Source: an uncultured Rhodospirillales bacterium (GTDB lineage: Bacteria > Pseudomonadota > Alphaproteobacteria > Azospirillales > Azospirillaceae). Taken from it: a DNA stretch of 42,298 bases. Below are positions 32,994-41,804 of this stretch, in pieces (positions within the stretch are counted from its first letter, which is position 1; each line of letters starts with the position of its first letter). Below the pieces are notes generated by a model, which made no database searches, was not told the DNA's origin, and saw only the letters and a program-made list of their open reading frames with translations. Where the stretch lies: NCBI GenBank assembly GCA_903931735.1, contig CAIZDL010000055.1:1-42298 (forward strand), in the 5' to 3' direction. A program made the position numbers and the translations under genes.

Positions 32994-34328
32994 ATGAGCC
33001 TCGATCCGTCGTTTCTGCCCTATGGCCGGCATCTGATTGAAGATGATGACATAGCCGCCGTGGTGCAGGTGATGCGGGGCGACGCGCTGACCGGCGGGCC
33101 GGCGGTGGCGGCGTTCGAGGCTGGGCTCGTGGAGGCGACCTCTGCCCGTCACGCCGTGGTGTGCGGCAACGGGACCCAAGCGTTGCATTTGGCAGTGCTG
33201 GCGGCGGGAATCGGGCCGGGTGATTGGGTGATTTGCCCCTCCATCACCTTTCTTGCCACCGCCAATTGCGCTCGCTATGCCGGGGCCGAGGTGGTCTTCG
33301 CCGACGTCGACCCAGACACCGGGCTGATCACCGCCGCAACCGCCGAGGCGGCGGCGGCGCGGGCGGGCGGGCCGGTCAAGGCGGTGCTGCCGGTGGATTT
33401 CGCCGGCCAGTTTGGGGATCTACCCGCGCTTTCCGCCTTGGCCCGGCAAAAGGGCTGGGTGGTGATCGAGGATGCCTGCCACGCCGCCGGCAGCCGCTAT
33501 GAGTTTGTGGGGGCTGGCGCCAGTGGCGCTGTGGGGGCTGGCGCCAGTGGCGCTGTGGTGGCCGGCGCTAGTGGCGCTGTGGGGGCCGGCACTAGTGGCG
33601 CTGTGGGGGCCGGCGCCAGTGGCGCTGTGGGGGCCGGCGCTAGTGGCGCTGTGGGGGACTGCCGGTGGGCTGATTACACGGTGTTTTCGTTTCACCCGGT
33701 CAAGACGGTGGCCATGGGCGAGGGCGGGGCGGTCACCACCAACGATGCGGCCTTGGCGGCCCGGATGACTTCGTTGCGCAATCACGGTATGGCGCGCACG
33801 GCAGACGCTTTTAGTCTGCCCGAGCAGGCCTTTGCCGCCGATGGCAGCGCCCACCCGTGGTATTATGAAATGCAGGAGTTGGGCTTCAACTATCGGGCCT
33901 GCGATCTTCAATGTGCGCTGGGTTTGAGCCAGTTGAGCAAACTCAAGCGGTTCACCGCCCGGCGCCGTCGTTTGGCCGGGCTTTATGATGAGCGGCTGGC
34001 GGGGTTGCTGCCTCAGCTTCGGCCGCTCGGGCGGACTCCGGGCGTGATCGCGGCTTGGCACCTTTATTCGGTGTTGATCGAGTTCGAGGCGTTGGGGCTC
34101 AGCCGCGATACCGTGATGAACCGCCTGCGCGCCGAGGGTATCGGCTCCCAGGTTCATTATATTCCGGTGCCTTGGCAGCCTTATTATCGCCGTCGCTACC
34201 CGGTGCCCGCGCTTCCGGGCGCCGCCGCTTATTACGCCCGAACCTTGTCGCTGCCGCTTTATCCCGCCATGGCCGATCATGATGTTGGGCGGGTGGTGGA
34301 TGCCTTGACGCGGGCGCTGGCGCCGTGA
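32994..34328 (+). CDS. pseC: UDP-4-amino-sugar aminotransferase PseC with internal VGAGASGA repeats
   Basis: 444 aa. DegT/DnrJ/EryC1 aminotransferase: LPYGRHLIEDDDIAAVVQVM, VVCGNGTQALHLAVLAAG, TFLATANCARYAGAEVVFADV, EDACHAAGSRYE, PLP lysine K237 in FSFHPVKTVAMGEGG, then NYRACDLQCALGLSQL. It catalyses the second pseudaminic acid step after PseB. Between SRYEF (about residue 171) and GDCRWADY lie six 8-residue repeats, roughly 172-219, absent from ordinary PseC, where this is a short loop. All repeats are in frame and the catalytic parts are intact, so the enzyme is probably active. The start ATG at 32994 is 3 bp after pseB; the stop overlaps the next gene. The rest of the Pse pathway is not in the window. 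Confidence 0.9.
   Translation: MSLDPSFLPYGRHLIEDDDIAAVVQVMRGDALTGGPAVAAFEAGLVEATSARHAVVCGNGTQALHLAVLAAGIGPGDWVICPSITFLATANCARYAGAEVVFADVDPDTGLITAATAEAAAARAGGPVKAVLPVDFAGQFGDLPALSALARQKGWVVIEDACHAAGSRYEFVGAGASGAVGAGASGAVVAGASGAVGAGTSGAVGAGASGAVGAGASGAVGDCRWADYTVFSFHPVKTVAMGEGGAVTTNDAALAARMTSLRNHGMARTADAFSLPEQAFAADGSAHPWYYEMQELGFNYRACDLQCALGLSQLSKLKRFTARRRRLAGLYDERLAGLLPQLRPLGRTPGVIAAWHLYSVLIEFEALGLSRDTVMNRLRAEGIGSQVHYIPVPWQPYYRRRYPVPALPGAAAYYARTLSLPLYPAMADHDVGRVVDALTRALAP
33507..33650 (+). repeat. Six tandem 24-bp repeats inside pseC
   Basis: Units at 33507, 33531, 33555, 33579, 33603 and 33627, each 24 bp, starting GTGGGGGC and ending AGTGGCGCT, plus a partial seventh GTGGGGG. Units differ mostly at silent positions (GCC/GCT, CTG/CCG contexts); unit 3 changes one Gly to Val and unit 4 one Ala to Thr. 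They encode VGAGASGA. Because 24 is a multiple of 3, copy-number change would keep the frame. Confidence 0.97.
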
Positions 34329-34564
34329 GCGAGGCGTTCGACGACTATCACCGCCTCGCCGCCGAGGCGTTCGACGCTTGGGACCGACTGATCGACGATC
34401 CCCATTCGGCCGAGGCGCAGGCACAGGTTGCGGCGCTGGAGGCCCGGCTCACCGGCCTGGAGCCCAAAATCATCGCCGCCGCCAAAACCCACCCCGCCTT
34501 TTGCGCCGGCGACTGGCCGGACTGGATGCTGGAAATGGCGGGGGAGGGGAAGCCCCCCGATTAG
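34325..34564 (+). CDS. Small hypothetical protein after pseC
   Basis: 79 aa from a GTG that overlaps the pseC stop by 4 bp, so it is likely translated by coupling. Acidic and helical at the start (MSEAFDDYHRLAAEAFDAWDRL), an EARLTGLEPKIIAAAKTHPAF middle, and a Trp-rich end (DWPDWMLEM). I do not recognise the family. The position suggests a role with the nucleotide-sugar genes, but nothing in the sequence shows it. The stop codon TAG is part of palindromic repeat D. Confidence 0.55.
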   Translation: MSEAFDDYHRLAAEAFDAWDRLIDDPHSAEAQAQVAALEARLTGLEPKIIAAAKTHPAFCAGDWPDWMLEMAGEGKPPD

Positions 34565-34587
34565 AGCATGATGTGACCCGCTCTAAG
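34561..34587. repeat. Palindromic intergenic repeat D (short form)
   Basis: TTAGAGCATGATGTGACCCG followed by CTCTAAG: a short palindromic member sharing the TTAGAGCATGATG half with repeat B and the CCGCTCTAA half with repeat A. It supplies the stop codon of the 79-aa gene. Confidence 0.75.
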
Positions 34588-34686
34588 ACATTGGTGCGCC
34601 GCGCCACTCCAAGCCCCGCTTGAGCCCGGCGCCGTTCCCTGGTATGCGGTGGGCTCTGATCAATTGGGACAACGGAGGAATCGCCC

Positions 34687-36522
34687 GTGCCCGCATATCG
34701 TTCGCGCACCAGCACTCATGGCCGCAACATGGCCGGCGCCCGCAGCCTTTGGCGCGCCACCGGCATGAAAGACGGCGATTTTGGCAAGCCGATCATTGCG
34801 GTGGCCAATTCCTTCACCCAGTTCGTGCCCGGCCATGTTCATCTCAAGGACCTGGGGCAATTGGTGGCGCGCGAGATCGAGGCTGCGGGCGGCGTCGCCA
34901 AGGAGTTTAACACCATCGCCATCGACGATGGCATCGCCATGGGCCACGATGGGATGCTCTATAGCCTGCCGTCGCGGGAGTTGATCGCCGACTCGGTGGA
35001 ATACATGGTCAACGCGCATTGCGCCGATGCGCTGGTGTGCATTTCCAATTGCGACAAAATCACGCCCGGCATGTTGATGGCGGTGCTGCGGCTTAATATT
35101 CCGGCGGTGTTCGTTTCGGGCGGGCCGATGGAGGCCGGGCGCGGCATTATCGGCGGCAAAGCCAAAGCGCTGGATTTGATCGACGCCATGGTTGCCGCCG
35201 CCGACAGCAAAGTTGCCGACGAGGATGTGGCCGAGATGGAACGCTCGGCGTGTCCCACCTGTGGCTCGTGCTCGGGCCTCTTTACCGCCAATTCCATGAA
35301 TTGCTTGATGGAGGCGTTGGGGCTGGCGTTGCCCGGCAACGGCACCATTGTTGCCACCCACACCGACCGTCGAGGCTTGTTTGAGCGGGCGGGCCGGCTT
35401 TCGGTCGAGCTTGCCAAACGCTATTACGAGGGGGACGACGAGAGCGCCTTGCCGCGCTCCATCGCGTGTTTCAAAGCGTTTGAGAACGCGATGGTGCTGG
35501 ATATCGCCATGGGCGGCTCGACCAACACCGTGTTGCATTTGTTGGCGGCGGCGAGCGAGGCCGGGGTTGATTTCACCATGAAGGATATCGACCGGCTGTC
35601 GCGCAAGGTGCCCAATTTGTGCAAAGTCGCGCCCTCCGATCCCGATACCCACCTTGAAGATGTGCATCGGGCCGGCGGCGTTATGGCCATCCTGGCTGAG
35701 CTTGATCGCGCCGATTTGCTGAACCGCGACGTTCCGACCGTTTACGGCACCAGCCTTGGTGCGGCGCTGGAAGAGTGGGATGTGATGCGCAACCCGCTGG
35801 TTCATGATTTCTTTAAGGCAGCGCCAGGGGGTGTGCCGAGTCAGACCGCCTTCAGCCAGTCCAGGCGTTATAAAGACCTTGATCTTGATCGCATGAAGGG
35901 CACAATTCGCAGTCTTGCCGGGGCTTATAGCCTGGATGGTGGCTTGGCTGTGCTTTCGGGAAACCTCGCCCAGCACGGGTGTATTGTGAAAACGGCGGGG
36001 GTTGATCCCTCAATTTTGGTTTTCAGCGGGCCGGCGGTGGTCTTCGAGAGCCAGGAAGCGGCGGTCGCGGGAATTTTGGGCGGAGAGGTCAAGGCCGGTG
36101 ATGTCGTGGTCATCCGCTACGAAGGGCCGCGCGGCGGGCCGGGGATGCAAGAAATGCTCTATCCCACCAGCTACTTGAAATCGCGCGGTTTGGGTAAGGC
36201 GTGCGCCCTGATCACCGATGGCCGTTTTTCCGGTGGCACTTCGGGGCTTTCCATTGGTCACGTGTCGCCCGAGGCGGCGGAAGGCGGCGTGATCGCCCTC
36301 ATTCAGAACGGCGATCTCATTGAAATCGATATTCCCGGCCGGACCCTGACCCTCGCGGTTCCCGATGCCGAGTTGGCCCGCCGTCATAGCAGCCGGAGCG
36401 AAAAGGCGTGGAAACCCGCCGCCAGTGCTCGTAAAGTTTCGCCCGCTCTGCGCGCTTACGCCGCCATGGCTACCAGCGCGGCGCGCGGTGCGGTGCGGGA
36501 TGTTTCGCGGTTGGAGGGCTGA
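34687..36522 (+). CDS. ilvD: Dihydroxy-acid dehydratase
   Basis: 611 aa, full length. It converts 2,3-dihydroxy-isovalerate/methylvalerate to the 2-keto acids in valine/isoleucine synthesis. Fe-S ligand cysteines are in [11 protein letters not shown] (Cys at about 122) and CPTCGSCSG (about 189-195). Other conserved segments are [49 protein letters not shown] and [24 protein letters not shown]. The GTG at 34687 follows GGAGG by about 8 bp. The next gene starts 1 bp after the stop. Confidence 0.97.
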   Translation: MPAYRSRTSTHGRNMAGARSLWRATGMKDGDFGKPIIAVANSFTQFVPGHVHLKDLGQLVAREIEAAGGVAKEFNTIAIDDGIAMGHDGMLYSLPSRELIADSVEYMVNAHCADALVCISNCDKITPGMLMAVLRLNIPAVFVSGGPMEAGRGIIGGKAKALDLIDAMVAAADSKVADEDVAEMERSACPTCGSCSGLFTANSMNCLMEALGLALPGNGTIVATHTDRRGLFERAGRLSVELAKRYYEGDDESALPRSIACFKAFENAMVLDIAMGGSTNTVLHLLAAASEAGVDFTMKDIDRLSRKVPNLCKVAPSDPDTHLEDVHRAGGVMAILAELDRADLLNRDVPTVYGTSLGAALEEWDVMRNPLVHDFFKAAPGGVPSQTAFSQSRRYKDLDLDRMKGTIRSLAGAYSLDGGLAVLSGNLAQHGCIVKTAGVDPSILVFSGPAVVFESQEAAVAGILGGEVKAGDVVVIRYEGPRGGPGMQEMLYPTSYLKSRGLGKACALITDGRFSGGTSGLSIGHVSPEAAEGGVIALIQNGDLIEIDIPGRTLTLAVPDAELARRHSSRSEKAWKPAASARKVSPALRAYAAMATSAARGAVRDVSRLEG

Positions 36523-36523
36523 T

Positions 36524-37621
36524 ATGATGAAGGCGTTTTTGGCGGGAGCAGCGTTTCTTTTCCTGTCCAGCGCCGCTGTTGCCTGGGCTGAAGACATTCC
36601 GGAACAATTTTTATATGTTACTGCGGGGGGATTGGTCGACCGGGAACAGATCATAATTGCCGGTTCGGAGACGATGACGCCACTCACCCGGGCCATCACC
36701 TCCCGCTGGGTTGCGCGCTGGAAACATCGAGAGCCCGAGATTCAACTGGTGGGGACTCTGGCCGGCTTTTCCCGCTTTTGCGCGGGTGTGGGGAAGGAAT
36801 TCCCCGATATTGTCGCGGCCACCCGCCGTATTCGGCAAGGAGAGTTTGACCGTTGTCTTGAAAATGGCGTTGCCGATATTATCGAGATCTCGGCCGGCTA
36901 CAGCGCTGTGGCGTTTGTCGGGCGGCGCGATGATCAACCTATTTCGCTCACCCCCAAAATTATTTACCAGGCGATCGCCGCCGAGGTGCCCCAGGGCCAG
37001 GATTTGGTGGCGAACGCGAACCTGCGGTGGCAGCAAATCGATCGATCGCTGCCCGCCACTGAAATTCGGTTGCTGATGCCGGGGGTGACTACCGGCACAC
37101 ATAGCTTCATCGACGATGTGTTTCTTCAGGGCGGATGCCGTAAGTTTCCGGTGATCAAGGTCACGTTTGATAAAGTCGATCGTGTGCGCCTCTGTATCAC
37201 GCCCAGGACCGATGGCCGGGTGGTTGATCTTGGCGTGTTCTATGAAGATGTGTTGCCGGCCAAAATGGCTGAGGGGCCGCCCGGTGTTATTGGCATTCTG
37301 CCTTATTTTAAGGCGCTCGCTCACCAGAACACGCTGCGCATTCTGCCCGTTAATGGCGTTTTACCCTCACCTGAAACGATTGCCAACGATACGTATGAGG
37401 GGGTGCAGACGCTTTATTATTACATCAAACGGGCCCATATGCGGAGCCATGAGGGGCATGGTGTCGTGTCTGGTTTGCGCCAGTTTATTCTTGAGGCGAC
37501 AAGCGAGGAGGCGCGTGGCCCCTCGGGATATCTTCAGGCCGTCGGGCTCATTCCCTTGCCGACCGCTCAGCGCGCCGAAGACCGGCGCTCGGCGCTCCGC
37601 CTCGAACGTTTCACCCGGTGA
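36524..37621 (+). CDS. PstS-like periplasmic substrate-binding protein
   Basis: About 365 aa. Two adjacent ATGs (36524, 36527) follow GGAGGG; either may start. Signal peptide MKAFLAGAAFLFLSSAAVAWA. The mature part has the phosphate-binding-protein pattern: IIIAGSETMTPLTRAITSRW (a PstS-type GSxTxxPL segment), then DIVAATRRIRQGEFDRCLENGV and AVAFVGRRDD (the usual 'native' SR and AV segments), and YYYIKRAHM near the end. No ABC permease or ATPase genes are adjacent, so it may be an orphan binder, a sensor subunit or an exopolysaccharide-linked protein. It follows ilvD by 1 bp, and a secreted protein of unknown family follows 11 bp after its stop. Confidence 0.7.
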   Translation: MMKAFLAGAAFLFLSSAAVAWAEDIPEQFLYVTAGGLVDREQIIIAGSETMTPLTRAITSRWVARWKHREPEIQLVGTLAGFSRFCAGVGKEFPDIVAATRRIRQGEFDRCLENGVADIIEISAGYSAVAFVGRRDDQPISLTPKIIYQAIAAEVPQGQDLVANANLRWQQIDRSLPATEIRLLMPGVTTGTHSFIDDVFLQGGCRKFPVIKVTFDKVDRVRLCITPRTDGRVVDLGVFYEDVLPAKMAEGPPGVIGILPYFKALAHQNTLRILPVNGVLPSPETIANDTYEGVQTLYYYIKRAHMRSHEGHGVVSGLRQFILEATSEEARGPSGYLQAVGLIPLPTAQRAEDRRSALRLERFTR

Positions 37622-37632
37622 AGGAGAGAGCC

Positions 37633-38331
37633 ATGAAGAGAGTCGCGCTCGCTGCTTTTGTTTTGGTCGCCGGGAGTGCCGAGGTTTCGGCCCAGGGCCA
37701 GAGGGTCGCTCCCTCGATCAACGCGGTGCCCAGCGCCATTGCCACCGCTGCCGTCGCCCCGGCCGATGTCGACGAGAACGACGACCCTACCGATGATCGT
37801 AATATTGGAGAGTTGGTCGCCAGTTATGGTAGCGGTATTTGGACTTGGATCAGTTATAGTTTTGGGTCTCTGTTTGCGGCGGTGACACCTCCGACGCCTG
37901 CGGCGATGGTCAAAAAATTTCAGGAGAGTGATGAGAAGTCGACTTTCTTTTCGATGATCGGAGATTGTGGGTATAAAATTAAAGAGATTGAAAATGGCAT
38001 CGGTCTTCCGCCCGATGTTACTGTTAAGTTTGGCCGTATTCGCAATCTTTCCGATGCTGACATTGATTATATCGACCGGGAGCTTTCGCGCTGGGAGCAG
38101 AGAGAGCCGGGAGCGATTGCCGGAGCCCAACGCGCGGTGATCACTACTCTGGTTTCGATCAATCAGAGCGATTCTTATGTTGTTGATTCCATGCGGTTGC
38201 GGGTCCTGCCGCTGCCCCAGGTGAAATTCAGCCTCGCCCCGACCATCGGCGGGCTCGGCTGGGAGGGCAGCCAACTCATGCGCGCGATCCAGCGTCTCGA
38301 CCGGCGAGTGGCGGATTTCAAGTTGAAATAG
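37633..38331 (+). CDS. Secreted protein of unknown family
   Basis: 232 aa from the ATG at 37633, with AAGGAGAG just upstream. Signal peptide MKRVALAAFVLVAGSAEVSAQ. The mature protein has an acidic low-complexity stretch (DVDENDDPTDDRN), a segment GSGIWTWISYSFGSLFAAVTPPTP that is hydrophobic but short, and a soluble C-terminal half with KIKEIENGIGLPPDVTVKF and ending RLDRRVADFKLK. I do not recognise it. It follows the PstS-like protein by 11 bp and may be its partner in the periplasm. Confidence 0.65.
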   Translation: MKRVALAAFVLVAGSAEVSAQGQRVAPSINAVPSAIATAAVAPADVDENDDPTDDRNIGELVASYGSGIWTWISYSFGSLFAAVTPPTPAAMVKKFQESDEKSTFFSMIGDCGYKIKEIENGIGLPPDVTVKFGRIRNLSDADIDYIDRELSRWEQREPGAIAGAQRAVITTLVSINQSDSYVVDSMRLRVLPLPQVKFSLAPTIGGLGWEGSQLMRAIQRLDRRVADFKLK

Positions 38332-38428
38332 CGACCGGGTGGATTTTTTGCGTGGGGTCGGCTAGGCTGGCGTCTTCGTCGGGCCGTGACGTTTGGCCCA
38401 CCCCGCAACACTGCCTCGCCGGTTGGTC

Positions 38429-39619
38429 ATGTCCGCTGCTTCCAAAGGTCGGGTCCTCCAAGTTCTGGAGACTTATTTGCCGCTGATCGGCGGTGCCGAG
38501 TTTCATCTTCACTATTTAACCCAAAACCTTATCGAACAAGGCTGGGAGGTGGAGATTGTTACCGGCTTGGCGGATGACGCCACGGTTGAATACCAGGATA
38601 TTTGCCCTGTGCATCGGCTGCCCCATGCGGTGGGGCGGCGGGCATTGCCCTATTTCTTTGTTTGGCTGGCCCGGTTTATCCGGATGTTTCCCAAGTTTGA
38701 TGTTATTCACGTTCACCACACCTCGTTTTTGTCGTTTGTGGCGGTGATCGCGGGCTGGCTGACCGGCAAGCGCATCGTGGTGACGCTGCATGGGCTCGGG
38801 GTGCTGGATAGCGGGGTTGGGCGGTGCCCGATCCGTTTGATGTATCGGTGGCTCTCCATGAAGGGGGCCGGGCGGATCATTGCCACCAGCGAGGAAATGA
38901 CCGCCGTGGCGGTGCGTTTCGTTGCGCGCGACCGCGTGGTTGAGGTGACCAATGGCGTTGATACCAAACGCTTTTCCGCCACCGGAGACCGGAGTTTCGA
39001 GCACGTTGGCGAAACGCTGCGTCTTGCCACGCTGCGCCGGATGAACCCGAAAAACGGTGTTCACTTCGTAATCGATGCGTTGGGGTTGGCCTGGGATACC
39101 TTGAGATTTCACCTCAGAATGGCCGGGGATGGCCCTTTGCGTCCGGCGATCGAGGCGCGGATTGCCGAGTTTGGCCTCGTTGGCCGGGCGACGTTCGAGG
39201 GCTTCCTCAATCATGATCAGGTCAAGGGGGTGCTCGACGAGACCGATCTTGCGATGTTCCTGTCCACCGCCGAGTCTACCAGCCTTGCGGCGCTGGAGTG
39301 CATGGCTATGGGCTGTATCGTGGTGTGCAGCAACGCTGGCGCCTTCCCGCTTTTTGTGCGCGATCGGGAGACCGGGTTCATCATTGATTTGTTCGAGCAG
39401 GGCCAGTCCGACTATGCGGCGCCGCTTCACTTGGAAGCGTGGCAAAACCAGCGCATCGCCGAAACCCTGATCGCGATTCAGGCGATGCCGGCCGCCGAGT
39501 TAAGGGCCATATCCGAGGCGGCGCAGGCCTATGTTCGCGCATACTTCGATTGGTCGGTGATTACCGCAAACACGGTGGCCCAGGCTTATCAGCCGCTTAT
39601 CAAGAGGCGGGCTGGGTGA
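38429..39619 (+). CDS. Glycosyltransferase family 4
   Basis: 396 aa from the ATG at 38429. GT-B fold: the N-terminal domain opens GRVLQVLETYLPLIGGAEFH and contains DVIHVHHTSFLSF and LHGLGVLDSG; the C-terminal domain has VTNGVDTKRFSA, LRMAGDGPLRPAIE, and MFLSTAESTSLAALECMAMG with the retaining-GT4 E-x7-E-like region (STSLAALECMAMG), then SNAGAFPLFV. It likely adds a sugar to a cell-surface polysaccharide or glycolipid; donor and acceptor are unknown. pseB/pseC lie a few kb upstream on the same strand. Its last 20 bp overlap the end of the convergent kinase gene. Confidence 0.88.
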   Translation: MSAASKGRVLQVLETYLPLIGGAEFHLHYLTQNLIEQGWEVEIVTGLADDATVEYQDICPVHRLPHAVGRRALPYFFVWLARFIRMFPKFDVIHVHHTSFLSFVAVIAGWLTGKRIVVTLHGLGVLDSGVGRCPIRLMYRWLSMKGAGRIIATSEEMTAVAVRFVARDRVVEVTNGVDTKRFSATGDRSFEHVGETLRLATLRRMNPKNGVHFVIDALGLAWDTLRFHLRMAGDGPLRPAIEARIAEFGLVGRATFEGFLNHDQVKGVLDETDLAMFLSTAESTSLAALECMAMGCIVVCSNAGAFPLFVRDRETGFIIDLFEQGQSDYAAPLHLEAWQNQRIAETLIAIQAMPAAELRAISEAAQAYVRAYFDWSVITANTVAQAYQPLIKRRAG

Positions 39620-41594
39620 TCAGCCGGGACGCCGGGAAGCGCATGTGAGCGATGGTGCCTTGACCGGCCTCGCTCTCGATACCGAGGGAGCCGCCGTGCA
39701 GTTCCATCAGGTTACGGCTGATCGCAAGGCCAAGCCCAGTCCCCTCGATTTTGCGCGATAGGCGCGAATCCGCCTGTTGGAACGGCTCGAAGATGCGCGG
39801 CAGCATTTCCGCGGCGATGCCGGGGCCGGTATCGACGACCGTGATAACCATTTGGCCCGAATCGCCCACCCCGGCGGTCACGGTGACGCAGCCGCCCCGG
39901 GGCGTGAACTTGACGCTGTTGGAGAGCAGGTTGAGCAACACCTGCATCACCGAGCGGCGGTCGGCGCAGATGCGCGGCGCCCGGGGTGATGCGCGCGAGC
40001 CGACCGTCAGCCCGCCATGATCGGCCCGCGCCCGCACCATGGTCAGGCAAGACTCGATCACCGCCGCCACGTCGATGCTTTCCTCAATCAGCTCGAAGCG
40101 CCCGGCCTCGATGCGGGCCATATCAAGGAGGTCATTGATAATTCCCAGTAAATGCTGCCCGCTCTCAAAGATTGTTTCGGCATATTCCACATAACGCGGC
40201 GCCAACGGCCCAAACAGTTCGCGCTTGAGAATTTCAGAAAAGCCGATGATGGCGTTGAGCGGCGTCCGCAATTCATGGCTCATGTGGGCCAGAAATTCGC
40301 TCTTGGCGCGGTTGGCGAGTTCGGCCTGGCTTTTGGCGGTTAGCAACGCCGACTCGGCACTTTTGCGCTCGGTGATATCGCGAATGACGCCGACAAAAGA
40401 GCGGCGCCCGTTGCCGGCCCCGCTGGTATTGAAGTAGTCGCCCTGATCAATGATTTCGGTGATGGCCAGCTCAATTGGCACCAGCGAGCCGTCTTTGCGC
40501 TGGGCGACCAGTTCCCGTTCCTTGCCGATGTTCCAGGCTTGGCCGCCGCGCCGATAGTTGGTCATAAAGACATCGTGCTGATCGTGCATCGGTGTCGGCA
40601 TGAGTACCGCCAGACTGCGGCCGATGACTTCATAGGCGCGCCAGCCAAAAAGTCGCTCGGCGGCATCGTTGAAAGTCTCGATGATGCCCTGTTCGTCGGC
40701 GGTGATCACGGCATCAAACATCGACGATAAAATCGCGTGCATCCGGTTGGCGAAGGCCAGTAATGCCGCCTCGGTGCGCCGTCGTTCGGTAATATCCTTG
40801 AAAATGCTGATCACCAGCATTCGGCCGTTCCAGGCCATGGTTGTGCTGGTAATTTCAACCGGCACGGTACTGCCGTCGGAGCGGCGCACCAACACTTCGC
40901 TGGTCTGGCGCCCGACTTGGTGGGCACGGTGACAAAACAACTCCCAGTAATGGTCGCGCTCGTCGTTGGGGTGGAGGAGCGCCTGGGGGGCGCCGATAAT
41001 TTCGTCGATCGGCCGTTGGACCAACTCCCCCGCTTGCTGGTTGCAGTTAACCACGATGCCGGTTTCGGCGTCGACCACGAAATAGGCCTCACCCGAAACT
41101 TCAAAGATGCGGCCGAAAAAGCGTTCGTCATCGGTGGTGCCGCTCCGCACGCCTTTGGTTTCCCCGGCCGTGTAGTCCCGCGGGGGAGGCGGGGCCGCCG
41201 ACCGATAAACCGGCACCAGCGCCGCCCGTGCGGCAACGTCGTCGGGCATGGCATCGATCAGCGCGAAAATCCCGAGCGCGCTGCCCTCGTCGTTGTAGAG
41301 TGGCGTCCGGCTCTCGATGACCGTGACAACGTGGCCATCGCGGTGGAGGTAGCGCACCGGCACCGGGGCGCAGCCGGCTCCCTCGGCCAACAGGCGCGCG
41401 CGCTCGGCGGCTCGGATCTTGCGGTCCTCGGGCGGAATAATCGTCTCGCCCAGGCTTCCCCGCAATTCGAAGTCGTTATAATTGAGGGTCCGACAAAAAG
41501 CAGGGTTGGTCGCCAAAATCTGCCCGCCCACACCGGTGACCACCACACCTTTTGGTGATCTCCTGAATGTTGTCGCGAGTTTTTCTGGATCCAT
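39600..41594 (-). CDS. Triple-PAS sensor histidine kinase
   Basis: 664 aa from the ATG at 41594 (MDPEKLATTFRRSPKG); the ATG at 41660 is an alternative. No membrane helix, so probably cytoplasmic. PAS1 about 8-112, PAS2 about 155-272 and PAS3 about 280-410 end in DITERK/R-type motifs. HisKA phospho-accepting His440 is in FLAHMSHELRTPLNAI. The HATPase has N-box LLNLLSNSVKF (about 553-563), G1 VDTGPGI (about 588), F-box IFEPFQQ and G2 GTGLGLAIS (about 618). PAS3 is FixL-like (FNDAAERLFGWRAYEVIG), but where FixL has its haem His this protein has Trp (GGQAWNIGKER), so haem ligation through that residue is unlikely. There is no receiver domain, so the partner regulator lies elsewhere. The frame continues upstream into an integrase remnant. 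Confidence 0.9.
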   Translation of the reverse strand: MDPEKLATTFRRSPKGVVVTGVGGQILATNPAFCRTLNYNDFELRGSLGETIIPPEDRKIRAAERARLLAEGAGCAPVPVRYLHRDGHVVTVIESRTPLYNDEGSALGIFALIDAMPDDVAARAALVPVYRSAAPPPPRDYTAGETKGVRSGTTDDERFFGRIFEVSGEAYFVVDAETGIVVNCNQQAGELVQRPIDEIIGAPQALLHPNDERDHYWELFCHRAHQVGRQTSEVLVRRSDGSTVPVEITSTTMAWNGRMLVISIFKDITERRRTEAALLAFANRMHAILSSMFDAVITADEQGIIETFNDAAERLFGWRAYEVIGRSLAVLMPTPMHDQHDVFMTNYRRGGQAWNIGKERELVAQRKDGSLVPIELAITEIIDQGDYFNTSGAGNGRRSFVGVIRDITERKSAESALLTAKSQAELANRAKSEFLAHMSHELRTPLNAIIGFSEILKRELFGPLAPRYVEYAETIFESGQHLLGIINDLLDMARIEAGRFELIEESIDVAAVIESCLTMVRARADHGGLTVGSRASPRAPRICADRRSVMQVLLNLLSNSVKFTPRGGCVTVTAGVGDSGQMVITVVDTGPGIAAEMLPRIFEPFQQADSRLSRKIEGTGLGLAISRNLMELHGGSLGIESEAGQGTIAHMRFPASRLITQPAS

Positions 41595-41752
41595 CGAGGC
41601 GTGCCTTGCGAACCCCAGCTTGGTTGCGGGCTGGTGAGTAGCTTTTACCGTTGATCCCATGCCCTTTGTCTGAGCAACGTACTGAAAAGGTTCGGTGAGA
41701 GTCAACCGGAAGCCGCCGCGAGCACCGGCGGAATCGCATTTTGCCCAAAACA

Positions 41753-41783
41753 AAAAGGCCACCGAGTCTCCCCGGAAGCCTTT
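41753..41783 (-). terminator. Terminator on the minus strand between integrase remnant and kinase
   Basis: On the minus strand AAAGGCTTCCG pairs with CGGTGGCCTTT (two mismatches in the middle) around GGGAGACT, followed by TTTTTGTTTTGGG: a stem plus T-run layout. It lies between the end of integrase similarity (about 41805) and the kinase start (41594), inside one open reading frame, and supports treating them as two genes. Confidence 0.6.
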
Positions 41784-41804
41784 GTCACACTTGATCGTTA
41801 CCAA

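Noticed and set aside
33507-33650. CRISPR array or phase-variable switch at the pseC repeats
   Set aside because: There are no spacers between units, and 24 bp is a multiple of 3, so copy-number change cannot switch the frame on and off.
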